A DNA stretch of 64,000 nucleotides from Duganella sp. BJB480 (GTDB lineage: Bacteria; Pseudomonadota; Gammaproteobacteria; Burkholderiales; Burkholderiaceae_D). Shown here one piece after another: positions 1 to 7,957 of this stretch; within the stretch, counting starts at the first letter, position 1; each line of letters begins with the position of its first letter. Both the position numbers and the translations under genes were made by a program. Below the pieces are notes generated by a model. That model did not search any database and was not told where the DNA came from. It worked only from the letters and a program-made list of their open reading frames with translations. Location of the stretch: contig QVIN01000003.1 in NCBI GenBank assembly GCA_003416985.1, positions 620,001-684,000 of the forward strand. Reading direction: 5' to 3'.

Positions 1-314
1 AGGTGCGGCCGGGCATGGTCCTGTCGGACGTGCTGCTGGACGTGCAGGGCCATGTGCTGCTGCCGCAGGGCACCACCTTGACCGAAGCCATGCTGGCGCT
101 GATGCCGCGCCACGGCATCGCCGTGTTGCCCATCCTGAAGGAAGAGGTGTCGCCGGAAGCGGTGCAGGCCACGCTGGCGCACCACGAGGCGCGCATCGCC
201 CACCTGTTCCGCAAGAACGATCCCGACAGCGACAGCGACTGGGCCACCGCGCTGCTGCGCCGGTTCGTGTCGGACTTCCGGCTCGGTCCGCAGGAGGCCG
301 CCGAACATGAGTAA
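1..314 (+). CDS. C-terminal end of an unidentified protein (5' end outside window)
   Basis: An open frame runs in from the left edge and stops at 312-314, so only about the last 103 residues are visible. The visible part starts with an RPGMVLSDVLLD stretch followed by GHVLLPQGT and LTEAMLALMPRHGI. This pattern, a short beta-rich segment about leaving or arriving at a default state, is common at the C-terminus of HD-domain and response-regulator type proteins. The stop overlaps the start of the next gene by 8 nt, so the two are almost certainly co-translated, and the HDOD neighbour supports a signalling role. A GTG at position 3 could be a start codon, but nothing upstream can be seen to judge it. 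No function is assigned. Confidence 0.6.
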   Translation, partial: VRPGMVLSDVLLDVQGHVLLPQGTTLTEAMLALMPRHGIAVLPILKEEVSPEAVQATLAHHEARIAHLFRKNDPDSDSDWATALLRRFVSDFRLGPQEAAEHE

Positions 315-1152
315 CACGCTCAGTTACGACGACGTCGTCCGCACGCTGGACGACCTGCCCTCGCTGCCGGCGGTGGTGATGGAGCTGCTCAACAGCATCG
401 ACCAGGACGATGTCGACATCTCCGTGCTGGCCAAGAAGGTGTCCTACGACCAGGCGCTGACGGCCAAGACGCTGCGCCTGGCCAACTCCTCGCTGTACGG
501 GCTGCAGGTCAAGGTGACCACCATCCAGCAGGCGATCACCTACCTGGGCTTCCAGACCACGCGCAACCTGATCACGGCGGCGGCCGTCACCGGCTGCTTC
601 GCCGAGGGCCACTGCCCCGGCTTCGACCACAAGGCCTTCTGGCGCCACTCGATCGCCACCGCCGCCTGCGCCAAGGTGCTGGCGCGGCAGATGCGCTTCA
701 ACCAGGACTACGCCTTCACGGCCGGGCTGCTGCACGATATCGGCCGGCTGGTGCTGGTGTCGTGCTTCCCGAACCAGTATTCGGAAACCATCGCCTACCG
801 CGACGCGCACGATTGCTATCTGCTGGAGGCGGAACGCACGGTGCTGGGCGTCGATCATGTCGACGCCGGCATGGCGCTGGCGGAGCACTGGAATTTTTCC
901 GACACGATGCGGCTGGCCATCGGCGGCCACCACGACCCGGAGGCGCCGGGCGCAGGCTTCCTGGCGGCCATCATCCATGTGGCCGACGCCATCGTGCATG
1001 CGCTCGATCTGACGCAGGCGCAGGACGATCTGGTCCCGCCGGTGTCCACCGTGGCCTGGACTGCGCTGGGCCTCGATGAGGAAATCTATCTGCAATTGTT
1101 CCGCGAGACGGAACTGCAATATGAAGAAATCTCGATGGTGCTGCTGAGCTGA
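307..1152 (+). CDS. HDOD domain protein (signal transduction)
   Basis: 281 residues. An HDOD domain covers most of the protein: LPSLPAVVMELL at about residues 12-23, then the SVLAKKVSYD...KTLRLANSS block, and an HD pair at H143-D144 in GLLHDIGRLVL. HDOD proteins are HD-superfamily relatives, mostly without proven hydrolase activity, that act in cyclic-di-GMP, motility and stress signalling. No second output domain (GGDEF, EAL, receiver) is fused here. The ATG at 307 lies inside the last codons of the upstream gene, so translational coupling is likely. The gene ends about 95 nt before the convergent end of the small HTH gene. Family assignment is firm; the cellular role is not known from sequence. 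Confidence 0.9.
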   Translation: MSNTLSYDDVVRTLDDLPSLPAVVMELLNSIDQDDVDISVLAKKVSYDQALTAKTLRLANSSLYGLQVKVTTIQQAITYLGFQTTRNLITAAAVTGCFAEGHCPGFDHKAFWRHSIATAACAKVLARQMRFNQDYAFTAGLLHDIGRLVLVSCFPNQYSETIAYRDAHDCYLLEAERTVLGVDHVDAGMALAEHWNFSDTMRLAIGGHHDPEAPGAGFLAAIIHVADAIVHALDLTQAQDDLVPPVSTVAWTALGLDEEIYLQLFRETELQYEEISMVLLS

Positions 1153-1247
1153 TGATCTTTCTGAAGCAAAACTCCTGAAGCGGCAGGCTGGCTGCCGGCC
1201 GGGCTGAAATCAGCCACGGCAACGGCAGCAGCGGGCATGCGCGCGCA

Positions 1248-1580
1248 TTAGTGACGCGCGTAGTTTCCGGCCTCGGCCTTTTCGGTGCGCTCTTCCGGCT
1301 TTGGTCGGCCCTGGGCGTCGGACAGGCGGTACTTGGTGCGGCGGTCGCCCATCAAGTCGCGCAGGTCGCGGATGCTCATGCCGGTCACTTCGTGCATGCG
1401 GATCAGCAGCGAGGCGCCGACCGGCAAGCGGTGGTGGCGGATCTTGCTGATGACCGGCGGCGCGACTTCCAGCAGGCGCGACAGCGCTGCGTCGTTCTTC
1501 AACTGCATCTTGCCGAGCAAGATATCCAGGAGATGGTTCGGGTTGTAGCTTTCCTGGGAAGCGAGAGCGTGGTGTGCCAT
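1248..1580 (-). CDS. small Cro/C1-like helix-turn-helix DNA-binding protein
   Basis: 110 residues from the ATG at 1580, chosen over an upstream in-frame ATG at 1634 because GAGGA lies at the right distance before 1580. The core (about residues 15-80) has NHLLDILLGKMQ, then NDAALSRLLEVAPPVISKIRHHRLPVG, then a third helix with LLIRMHEVTGMSI. This is the helix spacing of Cro/phage-repressor-like HTH domains. The C-terminus is charged and looks disordered. The 340-nt AT-rich region upstream carries a perfect 8-bp inverted repeat 53 nt before the start, a plausible operator. There are no phage genes nearby, so this is probably a chromosomal regulator. Its targets are unknown. Confidence 0.75.
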   Translation of the reverse strand: MAHHALASQESYNPNHLLDILLGKMQLKNDAALSRLLEVAPPVISKIRHHRLPVGASLLIRMHEVTGMSIRDLRDLMGDRRTKYRLSDAQGRPKPEERTEKAEAGNYARH

Positions 1581-1921
1581 GATTTTCCTCGTTGGTTGGG
1601 TGAATGAAGTGTGCAGGCCTGAACTTAAGCGCAACTTAGTTCCTTGGACTAAGTTTTTGTTTCAGCTAGCCTCTGCTGATTGCCTTTCGTGCAAGATAAT
1701 TCTATGCTCAAAAGGGCCTGTTTCCGCCGCTGTGCGCCGAGCGAAGATTGTTCGACATCAATCACGGGCTAGAAACCTTAGCAACAATGCTATTTCATCA
1801 CATGGGGCTGGAGGGTGTCGCACGCAAGAACTTGTAGGAAACTGTTACACAAAGCAAGTTCAGCTTTACACGGGCGGAAATGGGGAAAAGGCGGGGCCGG
1901 CGGAGGGCCGGCGCGGGCGGA
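1581..1921. other. 341-nt intergenic, AT-rich region upstream of the HTH gene
   Basis: No convincing coding frame is present. The base composition is visibly lower in GC than the flanks, as expected for a promoter region of the - strand HTH gene. It contains two inverted repeats: arms 1633-1640 and 1648-1655 (perfect 8 bp), and GAACTTG/CAAGTTC at 1828-1834 and 1855-1861 (perfect 7 bp, 20-nt loop). Near 1890-1910 a GCCGGC-CCTCC-GCCGGC stem followed by TTTT on the - strand could end the transcript of the 1922-2260 gene, but it is weak. Confidence 0.5.
1633..1655. promoter_or_regulatory. inverted repeat, candidate operator of the HTH gene
   Basis: The left arm AACTTAGT and right arm ACTAAGTT are exact reverse complements separated by 7 nt. 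The repeat lies 53 nt upstream of the HTH start codon at 1580, a common location for an autoregulatory operator. Read on the + strand it is followed by five T residues, so a short terminator-like hairpin is the alternative reading, but no + strand transcript is expected to end here. Confidence 0.45.
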
Positions 1922-2260
1922 TCAGGCGGTGGTGTCGATGTGGCGGCCGACGGTCTTTTCGGTCTGGCGGCGGTCCTGCTGGGTATGCTTGTCGGCCGCC
2001 TGCGCCTGGCGCCGCTGCTGGGCGGCGGCATCGTCGTTGGCCTGGGCGCGGGCGCGCTGGGTGTCGGCGTTCTGCTCCACCCGGTTCTGCACCGCGCGCT
2101 CGGCATCGGTGCTGCGCTGAGCCCGGTCGGCGCGCTCGGCCGCGCCGGCCTGCTCGCCGCGCTGACGCTCGCGGTTGACGCGGGTCTCGCGCTGGTTGGC
2201 CGCCTGCACGCCATCGAGCGGGGTGCTGATGCGCGACGACGAAATCGAGTTGGCTGCCAT
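1922..2260 (-). CDS. hypothetical protein, charged low-complexity
   Basis: 112 residues. A strong ribosome-binding site (GGGAGGGG) sits just before the ATG at 2260, which is the main reason to accept the gene. After an N-terminal segment MAANSISSSRISTP the protein is almost wholly Arg, Gln, Ala, Glu and Asp, with no hydrophobic core, signal peptide or membrane segment. It is probably a long helix or disordered. Small proteins of this composition are common and poorly conserved in the group. No function is proposed. Confidence 0.55.
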   Translation of the reverse strand: MAANSISSSRISTPLDGVQAANQRETRVNRERQRGEQAGAAERADRAQRSTDAERAVQNRVEQNADTQRARAQANDDAAAQQRRQAQAADKHTQQDRRQTEKTVGRHIDTTA

Positions 2261-2408
2261 GTCCCCTCCCAGGAAATTGCCCGCAGGCTACGCTTTCAAT
2301 GTAGAAGGCGGAGCGCCCGAAATCAAGGCTTATCGCGTCTGGCGGCGGCAAATTACGTTAAACTATCGCCTGTGCCGGCACTGCCGGCCTCTCTCATAAA
2401 GCATTCCA

Positions 2409-3482
2409 TTGAAAACCAAAACGCCAGTCCAACCGTACTACTTCGTCCCGGAGCCGCTCGATAACGCGCGCCTGGCCCACCTGTGCGGCCCCCTCGACGA
2501 AAACCTGCGCCAGATTTCCGCCGCGCTGGACGTCACCATTTTCCGCCGCGGCGAGAAGTTCATCGTCAGCGGCCACAACGCCGAGCGCGCGGTGCAGATC
2601 CTGGAACAGTTCTACGCCGTCGCCAACAAGATCGTGCCGATCGAGGAAGTGCAGCTGGCCCTGGTCGAACAGCGCGCCGGCCTGGCCGCGGCCGCCAGCG
2701 CCGCGCCATCGGCGCCGGACCAGCCGCGCGCGGTCGAGGCGCCGTTCGTCGAGCCGGACATCAACAGCCCGATCCTCAAGACCCGCCGCGCCGACCTGCG
2801 CGGCCGCACGCCGCATCAGATCCGCTACCTGCGCAACATCCTCGAGCACGACATCAGCTTCGGCGTCGGCCCGGCCGGCACCGGCAAGACCTACCTGGCG
2901 GTGGCCTGCGCGGTCGACGCGCTGGAGCGCGACGCCGTCAAGCGCATCATCCTGACCCGCCCCGCCGTCGAGGCGGGCGAGCGGCTGGGCTTCCTGCCGG
3001 GCGACCTGGCGCAGAAGGTCGATCCCTACCTGCGTCCGCTGTACGACGCGCTGTACGACCTGCTCGGCTTCGACCGCACGCAGAAGATGTTCGAGAAGCA
3101 GGTGATCGAGATCGCGCCGCTGGCCTACATGCGCGGCCGCACCCTGAACCACGCCTTCGTCATCCTGGACGAGGCGCAGAACACCACGGTCGAGCAGATG
3201 AAGATGTTCCTGACCCGCATCGGCTTCGGCAGCAAGGCCGTGGTCACGGGCGACGTCACCCAGGTCGACCTGCACAAGAGCCAGAAGAGCGGCCTGGTGG
3301 ACGCCATCCAGGTGTTGAAGGAAGTGCGCGGCATCGCCTTCAGCCACTTCAACAGCGAGGACGTGGTGCGCCATCCGCTGGTGGCGCGCATCGTCGACGC
3401 CTACGAAACCGCGCACAACCACGAAGCGGAAATCGCCCCCCTCCTCAAAGCCACAGCCCTCAAAAATGTCCGTAAAAAATAA
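2409..3482 (+). CDS. ybeZ: PhoH family protein YbeZ (P-loop ATPase)
   Basis: 357 residues. PhoH/YbeZ is a P-loop ATPase that works with the endoribonuclease YbeY in rRNA maturation and ribosome quality control. Walker A GPAGTGKT is at residues 154-161; the Walker B Asp is D254 in VILDEAQN. An N-terminal KH-like region precedes the ATPase domain. The start is TTG at 2409: the in-frame stop TAA just upstream leaves no earlier start, and no good Shine-Dalgarno is visible. The 3' end overlaps ybeY by 17 nt, matching the usual gene order. miaB, often the upstream neighbour in related bacteria, is absent. Confidence 0.95.
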   Translation: MKTKTPVQPYYFVPEPLDNARLAHLCGPLDENLRQISAALDVTIFRRGEKFIVSGHNAERAVQILEQFYAVANKIVPIEEVQLALVEQRAGLAAAASAAPSAPDQPRAVEAPFVEPDINSPILKTRRADLRGRTPHQIRYLRNILEHDISFGVGPAGTGKTYLAVACAVDALERDAVKRIILTRPAVEAGERLGFLPGDLAQKVDPYLRPLYDALYDLLGFDRTQKMFEKQVIEIAPLAYMRGRTLNHAFVILDEAQNTTVEQMKMFLTRIGFGSKAVVTGDVTQVDLHKSQKSGLVDAIQVLKEVRGIAFSHFNSEDVVRHPLVARIVDAYETAHNHEAEIAPLLKATALKNVRKK

Positions 3483-3930
3483 ACTGACGCTGTCGGTGCA
3501 ATATCCCGACGCCCGCCTGCAGGAAAGCCTGACCCGTCCCAAGATCCGCCGCTGGGTGCAGGCCGCGCTGTTCGCGCCGGCCGAGCTGACGATACGCTTC
3601 GTCGACGCCGAGGAAGGCCGCACGCTGAACCGCGACTACCGCGAGAAAGACTACGCCACCAACGTGCTGACCTTCGCCTACAACGAAGGCGAAGAGTTGC
3701 CCGACGACGCGCCGACCCAGGCCGACATCATCCTCTGCACCGACGTGCTGGAGCGGGAAGCGGCCGAGCAAAAGAAAACGGTGGAGGAACACGCCGCCCA
3801 CCTGATTGTCCACGGCGTGCTGCACGCGCAGGGCTACGACCACATGGACGACGAGGAAGCGGCCGAGATGGAAGGCATCGAAACGGAAATCCTGGCCGGC
3901 CTGGGCTACGCCGATCCCTACGCCGACTAG
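3466..3930 (+). CDS. ybeY: endoribonuclease YbeY (16S rRNA 3' end maturation)
   Basis: 154 residues. YbeY is a zinc-dependent endoribonuclease for 16S rRNA 3' end processing and 70S ribosome quality control. The zinc ligands are visible as H116, H120 and H126 (HxxxHxxxxxH) in [11 protein letters not shown], near the C-terminus as expected. Length is typical. It overlaps ybeZ. The conserved downstream partner corC does not follow directly: an oppositely oriented gene lies between. Confidence 0.95.
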   Translation: MSVKNKLTLSVQYPDARLQESLTRPKIRRWVQAALFAPAELTIRFVDAEEGRTLNRDYREKDYATNVLTFAYNEGEELPDDAPTQADIILCTDVLEREAAEQKKTVEEHAAHLIVHGVLHAQGYDHMDDEEAAEMEGIETEILAGLGYADPYAD

Positions 3931-3945
3931 CGCACGCTTATCGCT

Positions 3946-4248
3946 TCAGGCAGCCCAACCTGCTTCCTGAAGCGGCAGCTGGGTTACCGCCTCCTGCCAT
4001 GGCATCGACGTCGGCAACACAGCGACGCGCCCGTCCCGCAGCACCAATATGGGTCCGTTGCCCGCCAGTGCGGACAATGGATTCCGGGTCTGGACAAAGT
4101 CCGCCGAGTTATAAAAGAACACCCAGCCTTGCTCCACCTCCCGTGTTTCCGCGTGAAGAATCTCAAACTCATCACCGGAAGCCGCGCCCAGTTCATGGAC
4201 CTTCGCCTCTGCGACTTTCAAGGCGTTGCTATCACTGATCGAACTCAT
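3946..4248 (-). CDS. Imm35 (YrhB-like) immunity-type protein, orphan
   Basis: 100 residues from the ATG at 4248, which has GAGGAC upstream. An in-frame ATG at 4326 with AGGAG is a credible alternative giving 126 residues. The core (FEILHAETREVEQGWVFFYNS, then a segment ending LAGNGPILVLRDG and VLPTSMPWQEAV) matches the Imm35/YrhB fold: a polymorphic-toxin immunity family with conserved WVFFYN and GNGP-type motifs. No toxin, Rhs, VgrG or CdiA gene lies nearby, so it is an orphan. It converges on ybeY (15-nt gap) and diverges from corC, splitting a normally tight gene order. Its lower-GC upstream DNA suggests acquisition. Confidence 0.65.
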   Translation of the reverse strand: MSSISDSNALKVAEAKVHELGAASGDEFEILHAETREVEQGWVFFYNSADFVQTRNPLSALAGNGPILVLRDGRVAVLPTSMPWQEAVTQLPLQEAGWAA

Positions 4249-4490
4249 TAATTTGTCCTCAAGAATCGGAACTGCGTTCAAATATCGCGCTACATCCTGA
4301 CAAAGGGCGCCTTCGAAAACGCTCATCACGGATCTGCTCCTGGCAAATAATCCGTACAGCATGCGCCTGAAAATTCTCCGAACATTGACATCGCCCAAAG
4401 ACGCAGGACCGCTGCCTTTTTGACAAAATCGGCCCCGCCTCCCCATTTGGTGTATCCTATACCCCTTCGAAACAATGGCTCACGCCTCCT

Positions 4491-5375
4491 ATGCAAGAGC
4501 ACTCTAGTGGCGTCAAGACTGACGCCAAACCCCACCGGTCGCTGTTTGAACGCCTGACCGCACTGATTTCCCCCGAGCCAGAGAACCGCGCGGAACTGCT
4601 CGAAGTTCTGCACGACGCCCATGAACGCAACCTGATCGACGCCGACGCCCTGTCGATGATCGAAGGCGTGTTCCAGGTGTCGGACCTGTCCGCCCGCGAC
4701 ATCATGATCCCCCGCTCGCAGATGGACGTCATCGACATCTCCAAGCCAATCGAGGAATGGATGCCGCAGGTGCTGTCCACCGCCCACTCGCGCTTCCCCG
4801 CCATCGAGGGCGAGCGCGACAAGGTGATCGGCATCCTGCTGGCCAAGGACCTGCTGCGCTACTACGCCGAGGAATCGTTCGACGTGCGCGACATGCTGCG
4901 CCCCGCCATCTTCATCCCCGAATCGAAACGCCTGAACGTGCTGCTGCGCGACTTCCGCGCCAACCACAACCACATGGCCATCGTGGTCGACGAGTACAGC
5001 GGCGTGGCCGGCCTGATCACCATCGAGGACGTGCTGGAGCAGATCGTCGGCGACATCGAGGACGAGTACGACTTCGACGAGGAAGAGGACAACATCCTGT
5101 CGATCAAGGAGGGCGTGCACGGCCCGCGCTGGCGCATCAAGGCGCTGACCGAGATCGAGCAGTTCAACGAGGAGCTCGACACCGCGCTGCCGGACGACGA
5201 CGTCGACACCATCGGCGGCCTGGTCGCCAAGCACCTGGCGCGCATGCCGCACAAGGGCGACGTGTTCGACATGGAAGGCCTGCGCTTCGAAGTGCTGCGC
5301 GCCGACGCCCGCCAGATCCACGTGCTGCTGGTGGAAAAACTGCCGCCCGCCGTTGAAGCCGGCGACGACGCCTGA
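4491..5375 (+). CDS. corC: CorC/YbeX, CBS-domain protein (magnesium/cobalt efflux family)
   Basis: 294 residues. The N-terminal helical part is followed by a CBS pair (about residues 65-190; SARDIMIPRSQM and DEYSGVAGLITIEDVLEQIVGDIEDE are recognisable) and a CorC_HlyC transporter-associated domain at the C-terminus (about 205-290). No membrane span is present, as in YbeX. The family is linked to Mg/Co efflux and, more recently, to ribosome metabolism. The stop overlaps the lnt start (TGATG). A perfect TTGACA at 4420-4425 lies upstream but has no -10 element at the right distance. Confidence 0.93.
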   Translation: MQEHSSGVKTDAKPHRSLFERLTALISPEPENRAELLEVLHDAHERNLIDADALSMIEGVFQVSDLSARDIMIPRSQMDVIDISKPIEEWMPQVLSTAHSRFPAIEGERDKVIGILLAKDLLRYYAEESFDVRDMLRPAIFIPESKRLNVLLRDFRANHNHMAIVVDEYSGVAGLITIEDVLEQIVGDIEDEYDFDEEEDNILSIKEGVHGPRWRIKALTEIEQFNEELDTALPDDDVDTIGGLVAKHLARMPHKGDVFDMEGLRFEVLRADARQIHVLLVEKLPPAVEAGDDA

Positions 5376-6946
5376 TGCGTTTTCGCCGCGCCAACCCGAA
5401 CGACCCGCCCAAGCCGCAACGCTCCACCCGTGGCCGCATGGCCATCACCGCCGTGGCCGGCGCGCTGTGCGTGTTCGCCTTCGCGCCGTTCGGCTGGTGG
5501 CCGCTGGAGATCCTCGGCCTGGCGACCTTGTTCTACCAGGTGCTGCGCAGCAGCAGCGTCAAGGCCGCCGGCCTGATCGGCTGGGCCTTCGGCTTCGGCT
5601 GGACCGCCGCCGGCGTCCACTGGATCTACGTTTCGCTGCACACCTACGGCGGCCTGCCGGCGCCGCTGGCGGCCGCCGCCGTTGTGCTGCTGGCCTGGGC
5701 CATGGGCTTCTACGTCGCGCTGGCGATGGGCGGCGCGGCCTGGCTGCGCAAGCGCTGGGCGCTGCCGCTGCCGGCCGCCAACCTGCTGGTGCTGCCCGCC
5801 ATGTGGTCGCTGCTCGAATGGATACGGGGATGGCTGTTCACCGGCTTCCCGTGGCTGTCGGCCGGCTACGCCCACAACCACAGCCCGCTGGCCGGCTTCG
5901 CGCCGCTGATCGGCATGTACGGCCTGGGCTGGCTGGCGGCGGTGATCGCCGGCGCCCTGCTGTTGCTGCTGCACCGCACGCGCCTGCGCGCGGCCGGGCT
6001 GATCGTCGCCATCCCGGTGGCCGGCGTCGCGCTGGGCCTGCTGCACTGGACCTACCCGGAAGGCAAGCCGATCTCGGTGCGTCTGCTGCAGGGGAATATC
6101 CCGCAGGATGAAAAATTCAACGGCTCGCGCGTGATGTCGGCGCTCAAGCTGTACCAGGACGCCATCACGGCCGCCCCGGCCGACCTGATCGCCACGCCGG
6201 AGACGGCCATCGTCATGCTGCCGCAGCAGCTGCCGCCGGACTACCTGCCCGGCATCGCCCAGTTCCTCAACAAGACCAACAGCAACCTGATCCTGGGCAT
6301 TCCGGTGGCCGACAGCCAGACCGCCTACTTCAACAGCGCGATCGGCATCCCGTCGCGCCTCGGCTCGGCCTACTACCGCTACGACAAGCACCACCTGGTG
6401 CCGTACGGCGAGTTCATCCCGTTCGGCTTCCGCTGGTTCGTCAACCTGATGTCGATCCCGCTGGGCGACCAGACCAGCGGCCGCGACATCCAGCCGTCGT
6501 TCGCGATCAAGGACCAGCGCGTGTTGCCCAACATCTGCTACGAGGACTTGTTCGGCGAAGAGATCGCCGACCAGCTGAACAACCCGGCGCAGGGCCAGAA
6601 GCCGGCCACCATGCTGCTCAACATCTCGAACCTGGCCTGGTTTGGCGACACCATCGCCATCCCCCAGCATTTGCAGATCTCGCAAATGCGCACGCTGGAG
6701 ACCGGCCGCCCGATGCTGCGGGCGACCAACACCGGCGCCACCGCCATCATCAATGGCGAAGGCAAAGTGGTGCAGCAGCTGCCCGTGGACACCTACGGCG
6801 CGCTGGCGGCCACGGTGCAGGGCACGGCCGGCAGCACCCCATACATCCTGTGGGGGAACAAGCTGTTCCTGGCGCTGGCCGCGCTGTCGCTGGGCGGGGC
6901 CTGGTTTGGGGGCCGGCGCGCAAAAAACCGGCCTAAAGCCGCTTAA
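5375..6946 (+). CDS. lnt: apolipoprotein N-acyltransferase
   Basis: 523 residues. Lnt transfers a third acyl chain from phospholipid to the N-terminal Cys of lipoproteins in the inner membrane. About 200 N-terminal residues hold several hydrophobic spans; the C-terminal nitrilase-like domain carries the catalytic triad E276 (TPETAI), K338 ([11 protein letters not shown]) and C388 (NICYEDLFG), at nearly the same spacing as E. coli Lnt. Its start overlaps the corC stop. The lipoprotein at 12493 is a possible local substrate. Confidence 0.96.
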   Translation: MRFRRANPNDPPKPQRSTRGRMAITAVAGALCVFAFAPFGWWPLEILGLATLFYQVLRSSSVKAAGLIGWAFGFGWTAAGVHWIYVSLHTYGGLPAPLAAAAVVLLAWAMGFYVALAMGGAAWLRKRWALPLPAANLLVLPAMWSLLEWIRGWLFTGFPWLSAGYAHNHSPLAGFAPLIGMYGLGWLAAVIAGALLLLLHRTRLRAAGLIVAIPVAGVALGLLHWTYPEGKPISVRLLQGNIPQDEKFNGSRVMSALKLYQDAITAAPADLIATPETAIVMLPQQLPPDYLPGIAQFLNKTNSNLILGIPVADSQTAYFNSAIGIPSRLGSAYYRYDKHHLVPYGEFIPFGFRWFVNLMSIPLGDQTSGRDIQPSFAIKDQRVLPNICYEDLFGEEIADQLNNPAQGQKPATMLLNISNLAWFGDTIAIPQHLQISQMRTLETGRPMLRATNTGATAIINGEGKVVQQLPVDTYGALAATVQGTAGSTPYILWGNKLFLALAALSLGGAWFGGRRAKNRPKAA

Positions 6947-6970
6947 TCTCTACAGGCTCCCCGTAAAACC

Positions 6971-6992
6971 CGCTAAAATTGCCCCTTTAGCG
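6971..6992. repeat. perfect inverted repeat in lnt-glyQ spacer
   Basis: The arms CGCTAAA (6971-6977) and TTTAGCG (6986-6992) are exact reverse complements with an 8-nt loop. The element lies 24 nt after lnt and 45 nt before glyQ. No T-run follows on the + strand, so it is not a classical terminator. It may be an mRNA processing or leader hairpin, or a protein-binding site. Confidence 0.35.
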
Positions 6993-7037
6993 AAACTGCA
7001 ACCGCGCGCCTTTGGGCTGCGCCACCGACCAAACAAG

Positions 7038-7952
7038 ATGCTGACATTTCAACAAATTATCCTGACCTTGCAAACCTATTGGGACAAGCAAGGCTGCGCC
7101 CTGCTCCAGCCCTACGACATGGAAGTGGGCGCCGGCACCTTCCACACCGGCACCTTCCTGCGCGCGATCGGCCCGGAGCCTTGGCGCGCGGCCTACGTGC
7201 AGCCGTCGCGCCGCCCGAAGGACGGCCGCTACGGCGAGAACCCGAACCGCGGCCAGCACTACTACCAGTACCAGGTGGTGATGAAGCCGGCGCCGGAAAA
7301 CATCCTGGACCTGTACCTGGGTTCGCTGGAAGCGCTGGGCCTGGACCTGAAGCAGAACGACGTACGCTTCGTCGAGGACGACTGGGAATCGCCGACGCTG
7401 GGCGCCTGGGGCCTGGGTTGGGAAGTCTGGCTGAACGGCATGGAAGTGACGCAGTTCACCTACTTCCAGCAAGTCGGCGGCCTCGATTGCAAGCCGGTGC
7501 TGGGCGAGATCACCTACGGCATCGAACGCCTGGCGATGTACCTGCAGGGCGTGGAGAATATGTTCGACCTGGTGTGGACCACCTGGGAAGAGAACGGCGT
7601 GACGAAAACGCTGAAGTACGGCGACGTGTTCCACCAGAACGAGGTGGAGCAATCGGCCTACAACTTCGAGCACTCGAACACCGAGCTGCTGTTCACCCAG
7701 TTCAACAACCACGAATCGGAAGCCAAGCGCCTGATCGAGCTGCAACTGACGCTGCCGGCGTATGAGCAGATCATGAAGGCCTCGCACAGCTTCAACCTGC
7801 TGGACGCGCGCGGCGCCATCTCCGTGACCGAACGCGCCGCCTACATCGGCCGCGTGCGCGCCCTGTCGCGCCTGATCGCGCAAGCCTACTACGATTCGCG
7901 CGAGCGCCTGGGCTTCCCCATGGCCGCCGCCGCCGTTGAACAAACCGTATAA
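7038..7952 (+). CDS. glyQ: glycyl-tRNA synthetase alpha subunit
   Basis: 304 residues from the ATG at 7038. It is the class II catalytic half of the alpha2beta2 bacterial GlyRS. The protein opens [15 protein letters not shown] and contains [20 protein letters not shown] and the [23 protein letters not shown] block typical of GlyQ. The open frame extends far upstream into lnt, but the family N-terminus fixes the start at 7038. glyS follows after 5 nt, so both subunits are made from one transcript. Confidence 0.96.
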   Translation: MLTFQQIILTLQTYWDKQGCALLQPYDMEVGAGTFHTGTFLRAIGPEPWRAAYVQPSRRPKDGRYGENPNRGQHYYQYQVVMKPAPENILDLYLGSLEALGLDLKQNDVRFVEDDWESPTLGAWGLGWEVWLNGMEVTQFTYFQQVGGLDCKPVLGEITYGIERLAMYLQGVENMFDLVWTTWEENGVTKTLKYGDVFHQNEVEQSAYNFEHSNTELLFTQFNNHESEAKRLIELQLTLPAYEQIMKASHSFNLLDARGAISVTERAAYIGRVRALSRLIAQAYYDSRERLGFPMAAAAVEQTV

Positions 7953-7957
7953 ATAAT

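Noticed and set aside
1156..1247. Terminator between the HDOD gene and the convergent HTH gene
   Set aside because: A GGCTGA-AA-TCAGCC palindrome is present, but the loop is too short for a hairpin and no T-run follows on either strand.
3944..3972. CTTCAGG/CCTGAAG inverted repeat as a terminator after ybeY
   Set aside because: It overlaps the 3' coding end of the Imm35-like gene and lacks a T-run; the match may reflect coding sequence.
4420..4425. Perfect TTGACA before corC as a promoter
   Set aside because: No -10-like hexamer occurs 16-18 nt downstream; the nearest TAT-rich sequence is about 30 nt away. The corC promoter was left unassigned.
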